Source: Apus apus (Eukaryota; Chordata; Aves; Apodiformes; Apodidae). From it: a DNA stretch of 64,000 nt. How positions within the stretch are numbered: the stretch's first letter is position 1; each line of letters starts with the position of its first letter. Shown here one piece after another: positions 1 to 14,400 of the stretch. A program made the translations under genes and the position numbers. The stretch spans positions 12,291,501 to 12,355,500 of the forward strand of contig NC_067287.1 of assembly GCF_020740795.1 (NCBI RefSeq), in the 5' to 3' direction. The notes below the pieces were generated by a model, which ran no database searches, was not told where the DNA came from, and saw nothing but the letters and a program-made list of their open reading frames with translations.

Positions 1-3000
1 TTCAAGGGAGGGAGGAGAGCTGCAGCCAGAGGTCTCTTCCAGCAGCGCTTCTCCAGGAGCGTGCCTGTCCAGGAAGCTTTTTGCAAGGCAGTGGCCAGCC
101 TCTTTCCTCTGTCTCCATGTGCTGAGCTTGGCTGATGGAAACATGGTAGACTGCACCACTGCCTGGGTATTGGTGGAGTCACAGAGCAGCAGGGAGACGG
201 CCTCAGGGCCTGTCTCCCAGTGAGGGAATTTGACAGAAGGGCTTGTGGTGTGAGACTACACCCTAGTGAGGGGTTCTCCCCCTTTTTCTTTAGAGAAAGA
301 CCCTGCCCTCCTTGATGCAGAGTATTTAATGTCCTTTATTCCTTTGCTCTTACATCATAGAAGCTGTAATGGGGGTGAGGGACAGAGCCTGAGTTCTCTT
401 AACACAAAGCCCTACCAGAGGTTGAGATAAGGAGGCTGAGACAATGTCTTGCTGGTCGTAACAGGGGTGACTGCAAGATAACCTGCCACCACATTGGCAG
501 GAGTTTGCTCCATAGGCTCAGAGACACCCCAGTGGAGCCAGGCTGGGTGTGTCAGTGTGTTGGATGGAGTGCATGGGCAGCCCAAGCCTGGAACCACAGG
601 TGGGCTCTGCACAATGCAGCCTGCTGCTCCTGGCTGCAGTTGGCTTGCTGGGCCTGGCTGCAGACATGGTGCTCCACCTAATCAAAAAAGCTCTGGGGCA
701 GTGCAGTGCTCAGAAGTAGTGGAGCTGTTTCCTGTTCCCCTTGGTGTTCCTATCCTACACAATCTGTGTAGCAAAGAGCCAGAGGTGAAAGTGAGGAGAA
801 GTTGGATTCAGCAGCCCTGAATCCCCTCTGCATGCCAGCCCCTTGGATAAGACTGCAGCAGGAAACCTAGTGTGCCAAGACCCATCTTAGAGGTCTTACC
901 TCATCCTCAGCCATGCTGATAACCTTCCAGCTCAAAACACTACTTTGTGGTAGCTGATCCTCTAGCTCTGTGTGCCATTACAGCACGAGACCAGTGTGTC
1001 CCTCAGCAAGTCCAGAGGGACACTGAGTGCATGAGCGATGCAAGTGTCGTATTGCCAGAGGCCATCAGGTATCAAGTGCAGTCAGTGCCCTGCCAGTGAG
1101 GATCCCTGCAGCTCCATCATTACTACCTGGTTGGTGATGATAGTTATTGGTGCCTGGGAGGCATTCCGTGAAGCAGAAACTGAACTCAGGCCCTGGTAGC
1201 TTTGCCTCAACTCTGAGTATGAACAGTCACTTCAGATGTAAAATGTTACTTGTTCCTCTTGCAAAAAAAATGCACCAGCTCTGTGAACAATTCTAATGCG
1301 TGGGAATAAATGTACTGATCATGCAGCACTGGCAAGCCAAGAAAAAGGAGATAAGAGGTAAGTATTAACTGTGTTGTCACACAGATGACTTTAGGACTTA
1401 GAAGCTTATATCCAATTAAAGCAGCCAGGCAGTTAACATCAAAACAGTTGAGCCTGGTTTTCATCTAGTGCATGTTAACATGGCTGCTGTAGCTGCAAGG
1501 AAGCCTCAGGTTTATCTGAATGGGTCTGGCCCAGCCTCCTTTATCTCTATCTTGCAGAAGTTCTGTTTCCAAACCTTGCCATGCATGATTTTTCCATAGC
1601 ATCATGGTGGCAGCAATCTTCTGTCCATCTATCCTGTGCACCTGTCTCCTGACATCCTACTCATGTGGGCCCCTGAGCAGCAAGAAACTGCTGTCACCAG
1701 CTCCCTGAGAGGTACCAGGCAACAGACTGGGAAAATACTTTTTGGAAGATTAGAAAATAGCACTAGTCAGAAAAACTGAGGTAAATTTGGGCACAGTAAG
1801 CAGTCAGATACAAGGGATTAGATCTCAGACATCATCATCCTAGGGATCTTGGGGCAGATGTGTGCAGACCCTCAACCATGGACACCTGTCATGCATTAGC
1901 CCAGCAGTGTCACAGTGTCCTTGTACCTTGCAGCATTTCCCCAGGATACCTGGTGTTCATTTAAGAGAAGCAAAAGCTTTGGGGACCCAGTGATTCATCA
2001 GAGAAGGTGCTTATGCTGCCTTAGGTGACACTGTACAAATACACACTTCTGGCTTAGTTCCACTGTATCCTTAGAGAAAATAAAAAAGCATTTAACTTCG
2101 CCGCCCCCAAGACTAAGCCCACTTAAAACACAGCTCAGCTCACCCGTCCACAGCACTGAGTGCAGAACTGGGAGAACCAGGAGAAGGGCCCTCACTGTCA
2201 CACCCCAAGGAAACAAGTGTGTCTCTTTAAGCAACTTACAGACTTTTGTGATCCCAGCCTAGCCACCCCAGGGTCCCCAAAGTCCTAGCCAGCTTAATTA
2301 CATCTATTTTCTATCTTCTAGGGTATAAAAAACCACAAACAAGCTAACATAACAGGAACATCTGAGTTGTGCTATTCTTGCTTTACACCAAGTTTGCCTT
2401 CCTTTCTGCCTGGAGTAAGAACTATGCTGCTTTGTGCCCTTCTCTACCTTTTTTTTCACTGTTTAGGCTGGGTAAGTGGAAACCAGTTGAATGTTTGAAC
2501 AGGTTTCAGCCTCCATCCTTCTGCATGGGTTTGCATTGAAATGCACTTTTAATACCTTCCTGAAAAAAAGAAGGGATTGTATTTGAACTGGTATAACCCT
2601 TGCTTCCCTTCTTCTCTTGCAATCCCCACCTCACAGAATTACTTGATAGAAAACAGCATCTCCTCCAGGATTTCTTTGGGGTTTTGTGAGGGGTTTTTTG
2701 TGGTGTGGTGTTTTGGTGTTTGTTTTATTTTTAATGATGAAATCCTTTACTCTCACCTCCCAGCTGGAATTCCCTAAAGCACACTCACGTGAACACATCT
2801 CAGGGATGTTGCCTTGCTTAGAGAAAATGCTGTAAATACCAACTGGTCTCCTGAAGGAATAAAACAAAGGAAGCCACATAGCAACTGCTGTTGTCTGGCA
2901 AGTCAGAGGGGCACTGTGCCTCCTAAAACAGTTCTCAGAGCAACTGTACATCATTATTAGTCAGGTGCCCTTTCTAGATGATAACAGATGACTTAAAAAA

Positions 3001-6000
3001 AAATTAAAAAGGGAGAAAGAAAGAAGGTAAAGGAGAAGAAAAAGTGGTGAAATGCAAAAAGTAGCTGCAGAGGTCAAACCACACTCAGTTACCTTGGTGG
3101 TGTGTGTCCTCCGTAGACTAGTCCTTCGATACCATAGTCCTGTTCTTGCCTACATACCTGCATTTCCTTACAGTTTGAGAGGGAAAAGCATCTGTGTCCT
3201 TCAAGGTAGCTAGAGCCATGCCAGCTTGTGCTTGGACTGTGGTTTGGAGCTGATACACTTGAACACAGGTCCTAGAGTTCAGTTAGTTCCAAAGAATTAC
3301 ACTTCAGTTTTAGGAACCTTTCCTGACTTTCCTGGGTGCTCAAAAGCTGCGAGGAGAGGAAAGGTCTACTTCTTGCAGATGCTGGAAGGTAGTTTTATTA
3401 TCTTCTTTTACAGATACCAGAGTTGAAACACAGGAATTGGGGTGTCTTGTCTGGGAGGACCCCAGGAAATTGGGGACCCAACATCAGTCTTGCATGTTAC
3501 CAGGTTACAACCTGTTCACAGCATCTCCCACTCTGTAGCTCTGAGAGTTAGAATATTGGCTTCATTGACACACTTTGGGGTGAGAAGTCACAACATCAGT
3601 TTGTGGCTTCTCCAAATGATCTTAATGTATGTCCACAAAAAGCTCGGGAGCAGAAATCGATGTCCTGTGACCTCTTGCAGAGAGGCTATTAACAAACAGC
3701 AAGAGAAGAAAGTGGTGCCTTCATTTCAAGGCAAGGGGAGTTGGCTTTAATTTTTAAAATACTTTCACAAGTGATTGATGAAACAGTAATTTTGGAGAGG
3801 TGAGGAAAATAGCAGTGTCCTGGGGCTCAGTCAGATATCTCAGAATGCCAATTAGCTCCATCAGAGTATATCTACCAAAATACTTCAGATACTGAGGCCT
3901 GGCTAAAATCATCTGCTCTGGCTGAAGCAAGAATGGCATCTGGAAATAAAATCTGGCTTGAGGCAATCGACAGGGCATCAGGATCTTGAGTCAAAGGCTG
4001 TCTTGTCCAACTGTCTAAACACTATCCAGGACTGCTGTAACATCAGGGTGTCAAAATTCCTAGGTGCCCAGTGGGGGACAGAGGAAGGCAATGCAAACCA
4101 GAGCTGGAGCTGAGAACAGAACCACCACTGTGGGGCCAGTTCCCATCATCACAGAGAAAGTGATGAGCTTGAGGGAGGGTCTGTAGCTGAGGTAGTGGAG
4201 AGTTTTGTGATTGCATTAGGAGACCCTGTACCAGCAGCTGGGAGGCAGGAGAGCATTCATTGCATTATCTATTTTTTCCTCTTTCTTTGTTTACTACAAT
4301 TCCTCAGACCTCTGCAGGAGGAAGGCATACAGGAATATCAGCCACCCCATTGCACTTCCTGATTTTGGTGCTGCTTTTACACATCGATCAAAGGTTTTAA
4401 CATTGACTTCAGACCTGAAAAAGAGCCCTTGTTTCATCGAGTGGCACCAGATTAAGTTATCAGGATTCTGTTCAGGGTTTCAAAAATCCACCCTTGACAC
4501 TACCCAGGCTGTGGGTAATTTGATTCTGCTGGTGCTTACAAAAGCCCTGAGCAGGAGCAGAAATTGCATCTTAAGATCTGCATATTCAGATGGTAGTGCC
4601 TGCTTCTTTGCATGTCCAGCTGTTTTATTTTTATACATAATAATCAGAAAAGCAAGCCAATATCCCCAGACATCCCTAGCTTATGGTAAATATCAACATC
4701 TAAATTTGATTTCAGTAAGAATGATGAAAATTTGAGCCATTATATTCTGCAGAAGCTGGTGACTGAGGCTGCGTGCCCTGGCAAAAATCAGTGATGTTAG
4801 CTGGCTGGCTTTCATTTGAAAGACCTTGTCATTTTTTCCCATATGGCAACTGGATGACCTCAGTGACTGGAAGCAGGGCCTCCCACTTCACATGGAGAAA
4901 GCTTGTCAATCTTTAGCCAGTCTTAATTTTATTTAAAGACTTTAGGCACTGTGCAGTGCTAAAGCTCCTATTACCTCAGCAGCAGCTGATATATAATGAA
5001 TTATTGAAAACCAGCCAGTTCCTTCATTAATTTTAATAAATCAAGTGTTCCATCATGTTCTAGGCAGAGCTGCCAGCTGGGATATGATGAGGTAAGCCCA
5101 TTATTTCGTGAGGTCTTTTTCATTTGGTCCAGGTTTACATTCCTCAGGGCCTTTATAGTTAGTTAACAAGAGATAAGTAGCAGACAGTGCTGATTTGGGG
5201 TAGACCTACAGTGGGCAGAAGAGGCAACAGAACACCCCTGTCTCTTGGGAGGTGGCAAAGTCTTATCTTTACATGGTGAAGAGGACTTTGCATGTACAGA
5301 AATGGACTCAGCTGCTACATGCTGACCTCCTAGGCAGAGTGTAACCCTTCAGACAGATGGCCTGGACTCCACCACAGCTGAGAGAGGCACTTCCCATCTT
5401 TCACACAGACTCAATGTCATTAAGTAGTTCCTAGGTCTCTAATATTTCTCCAGAGCAGGCAGATTGTGGTGTTAATGAAACAATCTCATTTAGTAAGCAT
5501 CTGGGTGGATCAGGCTTAGATGTAACACACACACACTGCCACGCACACTGTTAACACACATGCAAGCAGCACCTCAGAATGTTGCATACATCATGTCCAG
5601 GCTGCTGCTGAAACTTCTTCATAGCTCAAGAGCTGCCAAAGCAAATGCAAAGCAGAGCTGGTGACTCTTGTAACCTGTCTTTTCCTGAGCTTCTGCTCAA
5701 ACCCAGCAACAGACACTGAAGCACTGTTAGCAGCTTCTGTCCAACTCTTGAGCAGGCAGGCGCACACTTGTCTCTGCTCAGTCACCATCAGCCTCAGAAT
5801 TTCTGTCTGTTCTTCACTTCTGCTCTTCTGGCCAAATAAGAAGCAATCTCATAATAGAGTCAAAGGCAAAAAGATGTTGAGTGTACCCTCTAGAATTTAT
5901 TTTTACCATATTATGCTGTGTTGCATAAAGAAGTCAAACTGACCTATTTTCCTCCTTTCTTTCCTCCTCTGTAAACTGCAAGTTATTCACGGCAGGGACT

Positions 6001-7018
6001 TTTTTCAGCTCAGGTCTTGCAGAGAGTCTAAAGCTTATGGCCCTTATCCTTTGTGAATGTAGGACATGCAGTTTTTACAGGAGAGAAGCAGAGTGTTCAG
6101 CCTTCACCCATTTCTACTGTGGCTGCATCCAGCCCTGACTGTTCCTATCTCAGAGAACTGAAGTTGTCATGAGGACATGATCAGATATAGCATAACTGCA
6201 CAGTACAGCACATCCAAGGAAGGCTGAAATCTGTTGCTGCTTTCATTTGCATGTATTTCAGGAGGGGGAAGATGAACTGCTCAGGAGAAGAGAGGGTGAA
6301 GACTAGCAGTGCTGAGCACAAATTATCTACAGCCATGGTGATGAATTCAGTCCATGGGTTAGCCTGTTAGTATCTAACCTGCAAGCATCTACGTGGTGGA
6401 TACTACCATGAATGTGCTGCTAGTAAGGCATCCAAGTACAGCAGCTAATTCACAGATCTGACACCAAGGCTCAGTTTGATTGATAAATGAAAGACAGACC
6501 TTGCTAAAGGAAGGTCACAGTTATGAGAGATTTAATGATTTGATCTGTGGGAATGGAACATGAAAGAATAGCACTTAATTATGAGAAATAAGAGTGTAGC
6601 TCCTCACAGTGTATTAAAGAGCAATATCCATATATCTGTGTTTCAGGAAGTGGAAGGGACATTTGCAGATCCCTGCAGCCATTGCACCTGCTGGCTCTTC
6701 CAGTCTGCCTCGCACAGACAAGGCTGTTGCCTGTGCCCAAGTCATTCCCACTAACCATCACAGTCCCAAGAAAATGGTCCTAGAGTTTAAAAACCTTCTA
6801 TGAAATCATGCAGCTTTCTGTAGTCTGCTTTAGTCTAGTCTGTTCCCAACCTACGGGAATGTTCTTCTCTTATGAAATGTATTTTTCAAACTGACCTAAA
6901 TCTAAGGCCACTCTTATCTCATGTTTCAGTATTAAAAAATTTAAAAAATAATCTCAGATTAATCCTGAAGAGCTCCCAAGAGCTCCACAGTAATTGCTGA
7001 GCAGCTGACAGAGGTAGC

Positions 7019-7049
7019 TTTCTACTTACTGCAAACCAGTAAGTAGAAA
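7019..7049. repeat. Perfect 12-bp inverted repeat with a 7-nt loop
   Basis: The left arm TTTCTACTTACT (7019-7030) is exactly complementary to the right arm AGTAAGTAGAAA (7038-7049), with GCAAACC between them. It lies in non-coding DNA with no neighbouring gene. The function is unknown, and it may be a chance palindrome or the end of a small decayed element. Confidence 0.7.
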
Positions 7050-7740
7050 CCAGTCTACAGAACTTCATGGCACTACTACTGACTGATTCCACTTCATTTT
7101 TTGAATGACACCATGCTGGGTTTAGGACCAAACATATTTCAGCTCCTTCATGCCATCATTAATCCTGAGACTCTTTAACTCTATTTTTTCCCTTACCAGT
7201 TTTGTGCAATTCTTAGCTTGTAATTTTAATTTACTACTTTATATTTTCCCAGTGTTTATACTCATAACATGCTAGCTTTCACTTTACCAGTGAACAAGAA
7301 TAATATTTTTTTCCAAACCAATATACTTACTTTCCTCAGCCACAGGATTGTGGCTATTTGGACATTTAGAAGAAAAATATTTTTTAAATTTTTCTATTCA
7401 AATTTCCTTTATAACCTGGCTCACAGTTGTTTTCAGCTCTCGGAAATTGACATTTTTAGAGTCCTAATGATGGATAATTGGTTTGCACTGGGCTCTGTTT
7501 GCACACAGCAAATGTAACTGTGCCGTGATCATTGGTAACTAAGCAACCAGTTATGTTTTTAATTCTGTGAACAATTCCTTGCTATCTGTCCAGATTAAGT
7601 CTAACACAGCATGTGCCCACAAGGGATACAACAATTTTCAGAGTTAAGAACCCATAATCTGTAAGATTGGGAGTAACAGAAGCTTGATGCCCCTGACTTA
7701 CCCCTCTGCCTGCAGTCCCTTACAGGCATGTAGCCTTTTT

Positions 7741-8260
7741 CACAGAATCACAGAATTGTCAGGGTTGGAAGGGAACTCCAGAGATCATCTAGTCATGCTG
7801 GATGGCAGCACAGCCCTCTGAAGTGTCAGCCACCCCTCCCAATTTGGTATCCTCAGCAAATTTGCTGAGAACACACTCTGTCCCTTGTCCATGTCATTGA
7901 TGAGTATGCTGAACAAGACTGGACTGAGTGTTGACCCCTGGGGACACCACTGGTTACACGTCTCTAACTTGACCCTGCTCCATTGATTACAACCCTCTGA
8001 GTTCTCTCACACAGCCAGCTCTCAATCCACCTCATTGTCCACTCATCTAGCCCACACTTCCTGAGTTTCCTAATGAGGATGTTATAGGAGACAGTGTCGA
8101 AAGCCTTGCTGAAGTCAAGGTAGATGACATCTGCTACTCTCTCCTCATCTAGCCAGCCAGTTACGACATCATAGAAGGCAATCAGATTTGTCAAGCATGA
8201 TTTCCCTTTGGCGATTCCATGCTGACTTCTCCCAATTATATTCTTTGCTTTCACAAGTGG
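7741..8260 (-). mobile_element. CR1 LINE remnant with reverse-transcriptase fragment
   Basis: The low-coordinate end carries the reverse complement of the typical avian CR1 3' tail (CACAGAATCACAGAATTG, then a GGTTGGAAGGGA block). Reading the minus strand from about 8254 to 7964 gives a reverse-transcriptase fragment of about 96 residues with the motif YLDFSKAFDTVSYNILI, followed by a W-rich segment typical of CR1 ORF2. The usual sequence between that domain and the 3' tail is much shorter than in a full element, so the copy is internally deleted as well as 5'-truncated. It cannot be autonomous. Confidence 0.9.
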
Positions 8261-11209
8261 ATGTGAAATGGATGGCTAAGGTAAGCATTATCCAGAAGTA
8301 GTTAATTGGCTGCGACCTTTTTTTCTGTGATTTAGGCAGTGACAGCAAACACGTTTTTGCCCTTTATCTGTTAAAGCAAATCCTTAGCATTCAAAGGCTC
8401 TTATTTGTGTTGTTTGCCATTCAGAAGTCAGAAGCCACTTGTGACAGGCTTGAGTTGCTTTGCCTCTACAGCCCTGAAGATCTCTTGGCAGTGGTTGCTG
8501 CATGGGACATTTGAAAACTTAATTTTCTACTCCCTTGTTCCATGTAAACATTTCTTCTGTTATCCCGGGGACATAATACTCACCAAACCCAAGGGCTTGG
8601 AATATTTCCTGTGAGGGAGCAAGTAACAGTGGACATCTCTGGAAGGGAAGATAAGGCTGGGCTGGCTGGGACAGCAACCTTGAACAAGGGGTACAGTCCC
8701 ACTGTGCGCAAATGGGAAGAGCAGAGTGGGCCCCATGGCTGTATCTTGGTTCAGCCAACAGCCCAATAAGCACCAGAGAAAGCCATAGTCACAACACAGC
8801 TCTGATGTCACCCAAGAAGTCAAGTTGGCCAGACCAGAATCAGTACACATACAGCCTACCTTAGGCAAAGAGCAGGGTGAGGGCTTAAATGCAGTTCCCA
8901 TACGAAACTGGGGCAGGACCAAGCGTGGAGGTCTGAGACGGGACTGATCAAGGTAATTAGAGGCTGTTGTATGAGGAGCTCTGATACTCCTCAGCCTAGG
9001 CCTGGGTCTGCTTTGCTACCCAACTTCTGTTCCACAGGGATCACTAGTAGACACTTCATATAAAAGAAATCCATTTTTTAGCTTCATGCAAAAAAGAAAA
9101 CATGGCCCATCTGGAGCAGTTCGTAACAACTCTTCCATCACTGTCCATCTGCAATGAGTGCTGGATGGTGCTTAGAAAGAAATCTTTACAAGACCTATCT
9201 CCAGCCTCTCTTTGCAACTCGCCCATCTTGCTGTTGCCTCTTGCTGAAAGGAGCCATATGGGTTTTGTACTGAATGTTGCCTAAATGCTAATATGTAAGT
9301 ATATTTAGAGGTGGCATATGGGCAACAGTAAAAGGAAATGAGTGCTTTTTTGGTTCAGATTGCACAGGCAAGTTCCTTGAAGCCAGATGCTGCAGTGGGT
9401 GAGACAGGAAGCTTCATTCACCTGGAGTCTCAGGTTCAGATCTTGGTTTGGGTTATTTCTGCACTTGACTGCATTGGCTGACTTTGTCAACAGTATAGAT
9501 GGTTGCCAGCAAATGCAGAAAATCCTGGACACTTCAGCCATTGTAAAAAAAACAAACCACAGCATACAGTCTGATCTGGGTGAGATATTGCAGGCCAGTC
9601 AGAGCAGTGATCACTTTCCTTTGGGTCACTCTAGGCACAAATAGATATGTTAGAGATACTTGTGTCAATTCAGAGAAGTTGTGTTGTAGTCTTAACAGCT
9701 GACAGAATAGTCTGCTGTAGCTAGTAGGTGAAGGAAATTCTTTTAACTTTGAATCCTTGCTGAGCATCAGAAGGTCCTGAGATATGTGGGATTCCCTGGG
9801 TTTTGGTGCCCTCTCTGTCAGGAGGGTAACAAGTCACAGCTGCTGTTGTGCCTGCCCCGCTCTGGCAGCAGGAGCATTCTCTGTGCTCAGACAACAGGTT
9901 TTTGAGCTGGGTCTGAAGGCTCTGGACTGAGTCCTATCTGGCAATTTCCAGGCAAGTTGGTGTTTGCACAGTAACTGGCCATGTTAAAGAATCTCCTACA
10001 AAACGAACTTCACTCTTTTCTGTTTTTGTGTTTGAAGGGACCACTCGTAGAGTCCCAAGTAGAAAAAAAATCTCCAAATTGAGCAGAGATGTAAATTTTT
10101 GGTGAAACTGCAGATAGAGCATCCCCTTTGATGGTAATACCCTAATTTTATCTGCTCTGATTAAAAGGTTAATTAGATTTAGAGCATTTATACACAAAGG
10201 AAACATGGCAGCATCCTGGCAGATTTTTACAGCTTGCTCAGGGGCTGACTCACAGCAAATCCATTGTGGTCACTGCATTCCCCACTTCTGTCATAGCCTG
10301 ATGTCTGTTGTTTACAGCCTTGCCTGCAACATTAAACAGCAGCCATAAAGCATTTTGCCACTGGTCCTGCCAGCTGATGACTCCATTCTAAAACCTGCTT
10401 ATTGCACTGCCTGCATTTCTCTTTGCATAGGGAAGTAGTTAGTTTTGAATGTCACCCAGTCCTGCAGAGGCAAGTGGGAAGATGGATTATGCTGGCAGCA
10501 ATCCATCCATCTGTTCATCTGCCAATACTAATGTTTAGCTTTTTAGGCTCCCAGTTGTCTTAAATAATGCTGACCTACAGGATCTGTAGTCAGAAAGGTC
10601 ACATAGCTCATTTTGTCTTCCATTTCTTAAGTGGTAATTAAACTTTCTGAGGTGTTAGAGCTACATGTAGGAATTGTTGATGGACAGCATTTATGAAAGA
10701 GAAGTTAAATCCTTTTCTGAGGTGCTGTGTTGCATGAGACTCTTACCATCACAGTGGCTGCAGCATCCCCACCATATCTTCTCAAAGTACCCCTTAAATA
10801 ACGTGTTTACAAAGGATTCATACCTGCTTTCCATGAGTGACTGGGTGTCTGCATGGACAATATTTCCTCTTCTTTTGATTAATGTGACCAAGTTGTATCT
10901 ATGGAGTGGTTTTATCTCTTCTTGCAGTAGGTTATTCAACTTTGGGTAGGTGTGAGTACTCTGAGACAACCACAAAGACTGCAGACTTTCAGTGCTGTGC
11001 AGGAGCCAGGTCATTAGAAGAAAGCTGGTTGTTGGCCTGCAGCTCAGCCGTGGTGCTCTTGGTTCAGCTCTTAGCACTGCCTTGGTAATATAAATGTGTG
11101 TGAAAGGGCTCTTAGCAGCTACTATGATGTGTGTCTTATTTTTTCCAATTACAAAAAAAAATAAAGGTTAACATGAAAGTAGCAACCTTCATGAGACAAT
11201 TGGAACATT

Positions 11210-11480
11210 TAGCAGAATGGCATGAAAGTAACGATATGATGGATGAAAAGCTGGACCCGAGCTGTCGATGTGCACTTGCAGCCTAGAAACCAAACCATAT
11301 CCTGGGCTGCATCAAAAGGAGTGTGGCCAGCAGGTCAAGGGGGGTGGTTGTGCCCCTCTGCTCTACCCTGATGAGACCCCACCTGCAGTACTGTGTCCAG
11401 CTCTGGCATGCTCAGCACAGGAAAGACATGGACCTGTTGGAGCCAGTCCAGAGGGTGGCCACAAAAATGCTACTTCTGCC
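11210..11480 (+). mobile_element. CR1 LINE fragment without 3' tail
   Basis: The plus strand translates to a decayed CR1 ORF2 region with PYPGLHQKECGQQV and a block reading APLLYPDETPPAVLCPAL followed by AQERHGPVGASPEGG, the segment after the reverse-transcriptase domain. The match stops near 11480 and no octamer tail follows, so this is an internal fragment. The ends are approximate. Confidence 0.8.
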
Positions 11481-14400
11481 CTGAGATGCTCTGGGCAGTT
11501 CACCCGCTGTCATGTCTCTGCAGTCACAGAATCATTTGCAGAAAGATAATAGCTGAATATGCAGTTCCCCACAGGCAGAGACCCAATTTCTAGAAGCCAT
11601 TATGTTCCTATAGCTTTCTCTGTCTCCCAGTGCAACAAACCTGTTCCTGCTTCTGTCTGGCCCCACCTCTTTGTGGTCATACCTCCTGTCTTCCACCCAT
11701 AGCCCTCACAGCCCCCATGTCTCCTCGCTTCCAGCTGGGGAGCGGACAGGGCGATGCAGCTGATTCTGCATTCTCCACCCTGGCCAGCAGCAGGTCAAGC
11801 AGAGCAATTAGGATTGCTAATTGCAAACCACAACCTTTCCTACAGGGAAGACACCAACTGGAGCCATTGGTGTTCCTAAAGCTTCTAATACAGACAGGCA
11901 GGCAAAAAGTGGCTAGGAAAAAACATTAAAAAATAATTTCCATAGCTAATTAAAACTGAGGAGAAGGAAAGAGGTGCAAATCTAACTTGAAAGAGCAGTC
12001 TTTGCTTCTGATAGTCCACTGGGAAAAATAACTTGCTGGAGCATTCAAGAATATGAAACACAAGTAAATAAATGATGCTGACAGTGTGATCAAAGGGTTG
12101 CTATACAAGCGAGAGCCTGTGCCAGTGCTGGTCTGGCCTCCCTGTGCTTAGGAACCTTGCCCAATGAATGTGATTAACAGCTACATGTAATGTAGGAGAA
12201 ACTGACCAAATTTCGCTCTGGGCATTAGTTCTGACGTAAAGTGCTTTCAGACTCCATGGTCCATTAAAACTACATTTATCAAAAGATGCAAACGAGAGGG
12301 GCAGGGTAATTTTGTCTCCAGTTCCTGAGTTCAAGTGGAGGTGCAGGATCTGAACACACAAGTAGATGGAAAAGCTGACACATCAGTTATATCTGATCTA
12401 CGCTGGGGCATTTACTGGCAAAACTGCCTACGTAATGATACTGCTATAGACACCACTCCCCTGTGGATATACTTCTTCCATAATAACAGATCCAAACCAG
12501 TAACTTTCTGGAAAGAAAGAGTTCCCATCAGGTGATGGAGTGCTGTATCCCTGGAGGGGTACCACTGTTTGGCATAAAAAGTTCTCTACTAAGTTTGTAT
12601 GTGTGTAGGGCAACTCCTGGACTTAAAACGCAGTGGAAAAGAGTCTTTTATAGGACAAAAAAGCGTGCTCTCATATTTACTAGTCATTCTCAATTCCCCC
12701 AAAACAAGGTGTCTTGCAGTTTTTGCACCCCTTTGTGAGCTTAAATAAATTGCATGTGCAAAGGACTTTATCACTTCTTCATCAGGATGTCACCAGCCTG
12801 AATTAGGAATGCTTTTTTTCCCAGAGAAAGCAAGGTCAAAGAGAGAACTGGTGTTTTAGTGAAACTGTTCCTGTGCTCCAAATGCCTAGAACACTTGTGC
12901 AAGGTGAGAGGGCCCAGTTGTGACTGGAGTGCAGCCTGTCCTTGCCAGCAGTCATGACTCAGCTAGGATGATGTGTAAAGGATTACTTTATACTGCATAT
13001 TGCAGAGTTGGAGGCTGTGAGGGAGCCCATGACACCACTTTTGGAGAGTGTACAGTGCTGAGCCTCAGGAAAATAGAGCAAAAAAAAACAACTCTGAGCA
13101 ACAGTGGCTCTTCTACTCTCAAAAAAGTTCTGGGGAGGCAGGAGGTTCCCAGTGGCTATCATGGCAGCTGAATGAAATTGTCACTTGTGATAAGGCATCC
13201 GGAGAGCTAGGGAAAATCCTGGCTCTGTGCCCGCTGACACAGATCCAAGTGATTTCACTGGAGCCAAGATTTTTACTCTGTATGTGAAGTGAATTGCCAG
13301 GGTGAAGCTGCAAAAAATAACGCCTGGTAATGAAATTCGCTTGCAGCAGTGAGCCTGTGTGCCAGAGCCCTGCTGTGAGCAGCAGTGTGTGCCCTGCCTC
13401 TCAACAGCACCACGGCATTCTTGAAAGAAGGAGGATGAGTCAGGAAGTGTGAAGTGCCACTGAATTCATCGAGGGTGTCACACAACTGCCTATGTGTAGG
13501 CAAACTCACATTTTCCCGGGGAATTTTTTTGACCCACTTTTTTTTTTCGCTAGCTTTCCCTGAATTCCCACCAACCCTAGGGACTATCCATCAATATCAC
13601 CATAGAAACAAGAAGTCATTAATGGTATCCTGCCTATTGACAGCACACAGTGCTGAGCTGGGTGGCGAGCCATTGCCATCAGCTTCAAGGAGAAAAGCGA
13701 AAGCTCAGGGTCTCTGTGGGATCCGTGCTCTCCTTCTCCCTCCCCTCCATCTCCCCAGAGAGGTCCTGCATTGCCTAGTGGCAGTAAGGGACTTACTTCT
13801 TTCCTTAGCAAACCTTGTACAGTGTGTGTTGTAGGGAACTGCTGCTGGGAAAAAAAAATGGAGCTGGTTTTGCTGCACAACTCAGGATAAATGTGCCTCT
13901 CTTGGGTTTGTTTGCACGGGGCTCTGGCACCATGGAACATTTTACATTGCAAATAAGCAACTTAGCCTGCAAACCAACAGGGAGTTCAGAGCAAAGCAGG
14001 AGGCTTGGGGGCCAGGAAGGGGGAGCAGCAGGCTAAACTGTGAGGAGAGATAAAAGACACGTCATATAATTCTGCTAAATGGTGAAGGAAGGGAAATTCT
14101 CAGTGGGTGTAAATTAGCATTGGCAAGCTATTATGATTTACACCCAGCTCCTGGTCTGGCCCACAGTCTAATCAGCTGAAAAGCATCACCATCTGAAAGG
14201 GTGGGAGTTGTTTAGAGATGCCCATAGGAGCAGTTGGGAGTTGAGGAGTTGAAAATCTGAAAAAAAAAGATGGAAATAAATTCTAGGTAGATAGGGAAAA
14301 GCTTGTGAATGTTCCCTGGGGCTCATGCAGAGGCAGAGCCTGGCCAGCTGCACCAGTTCCCTGGCAGGACTCTCACTGCCTGGTAGCAGAACATGCAGCA

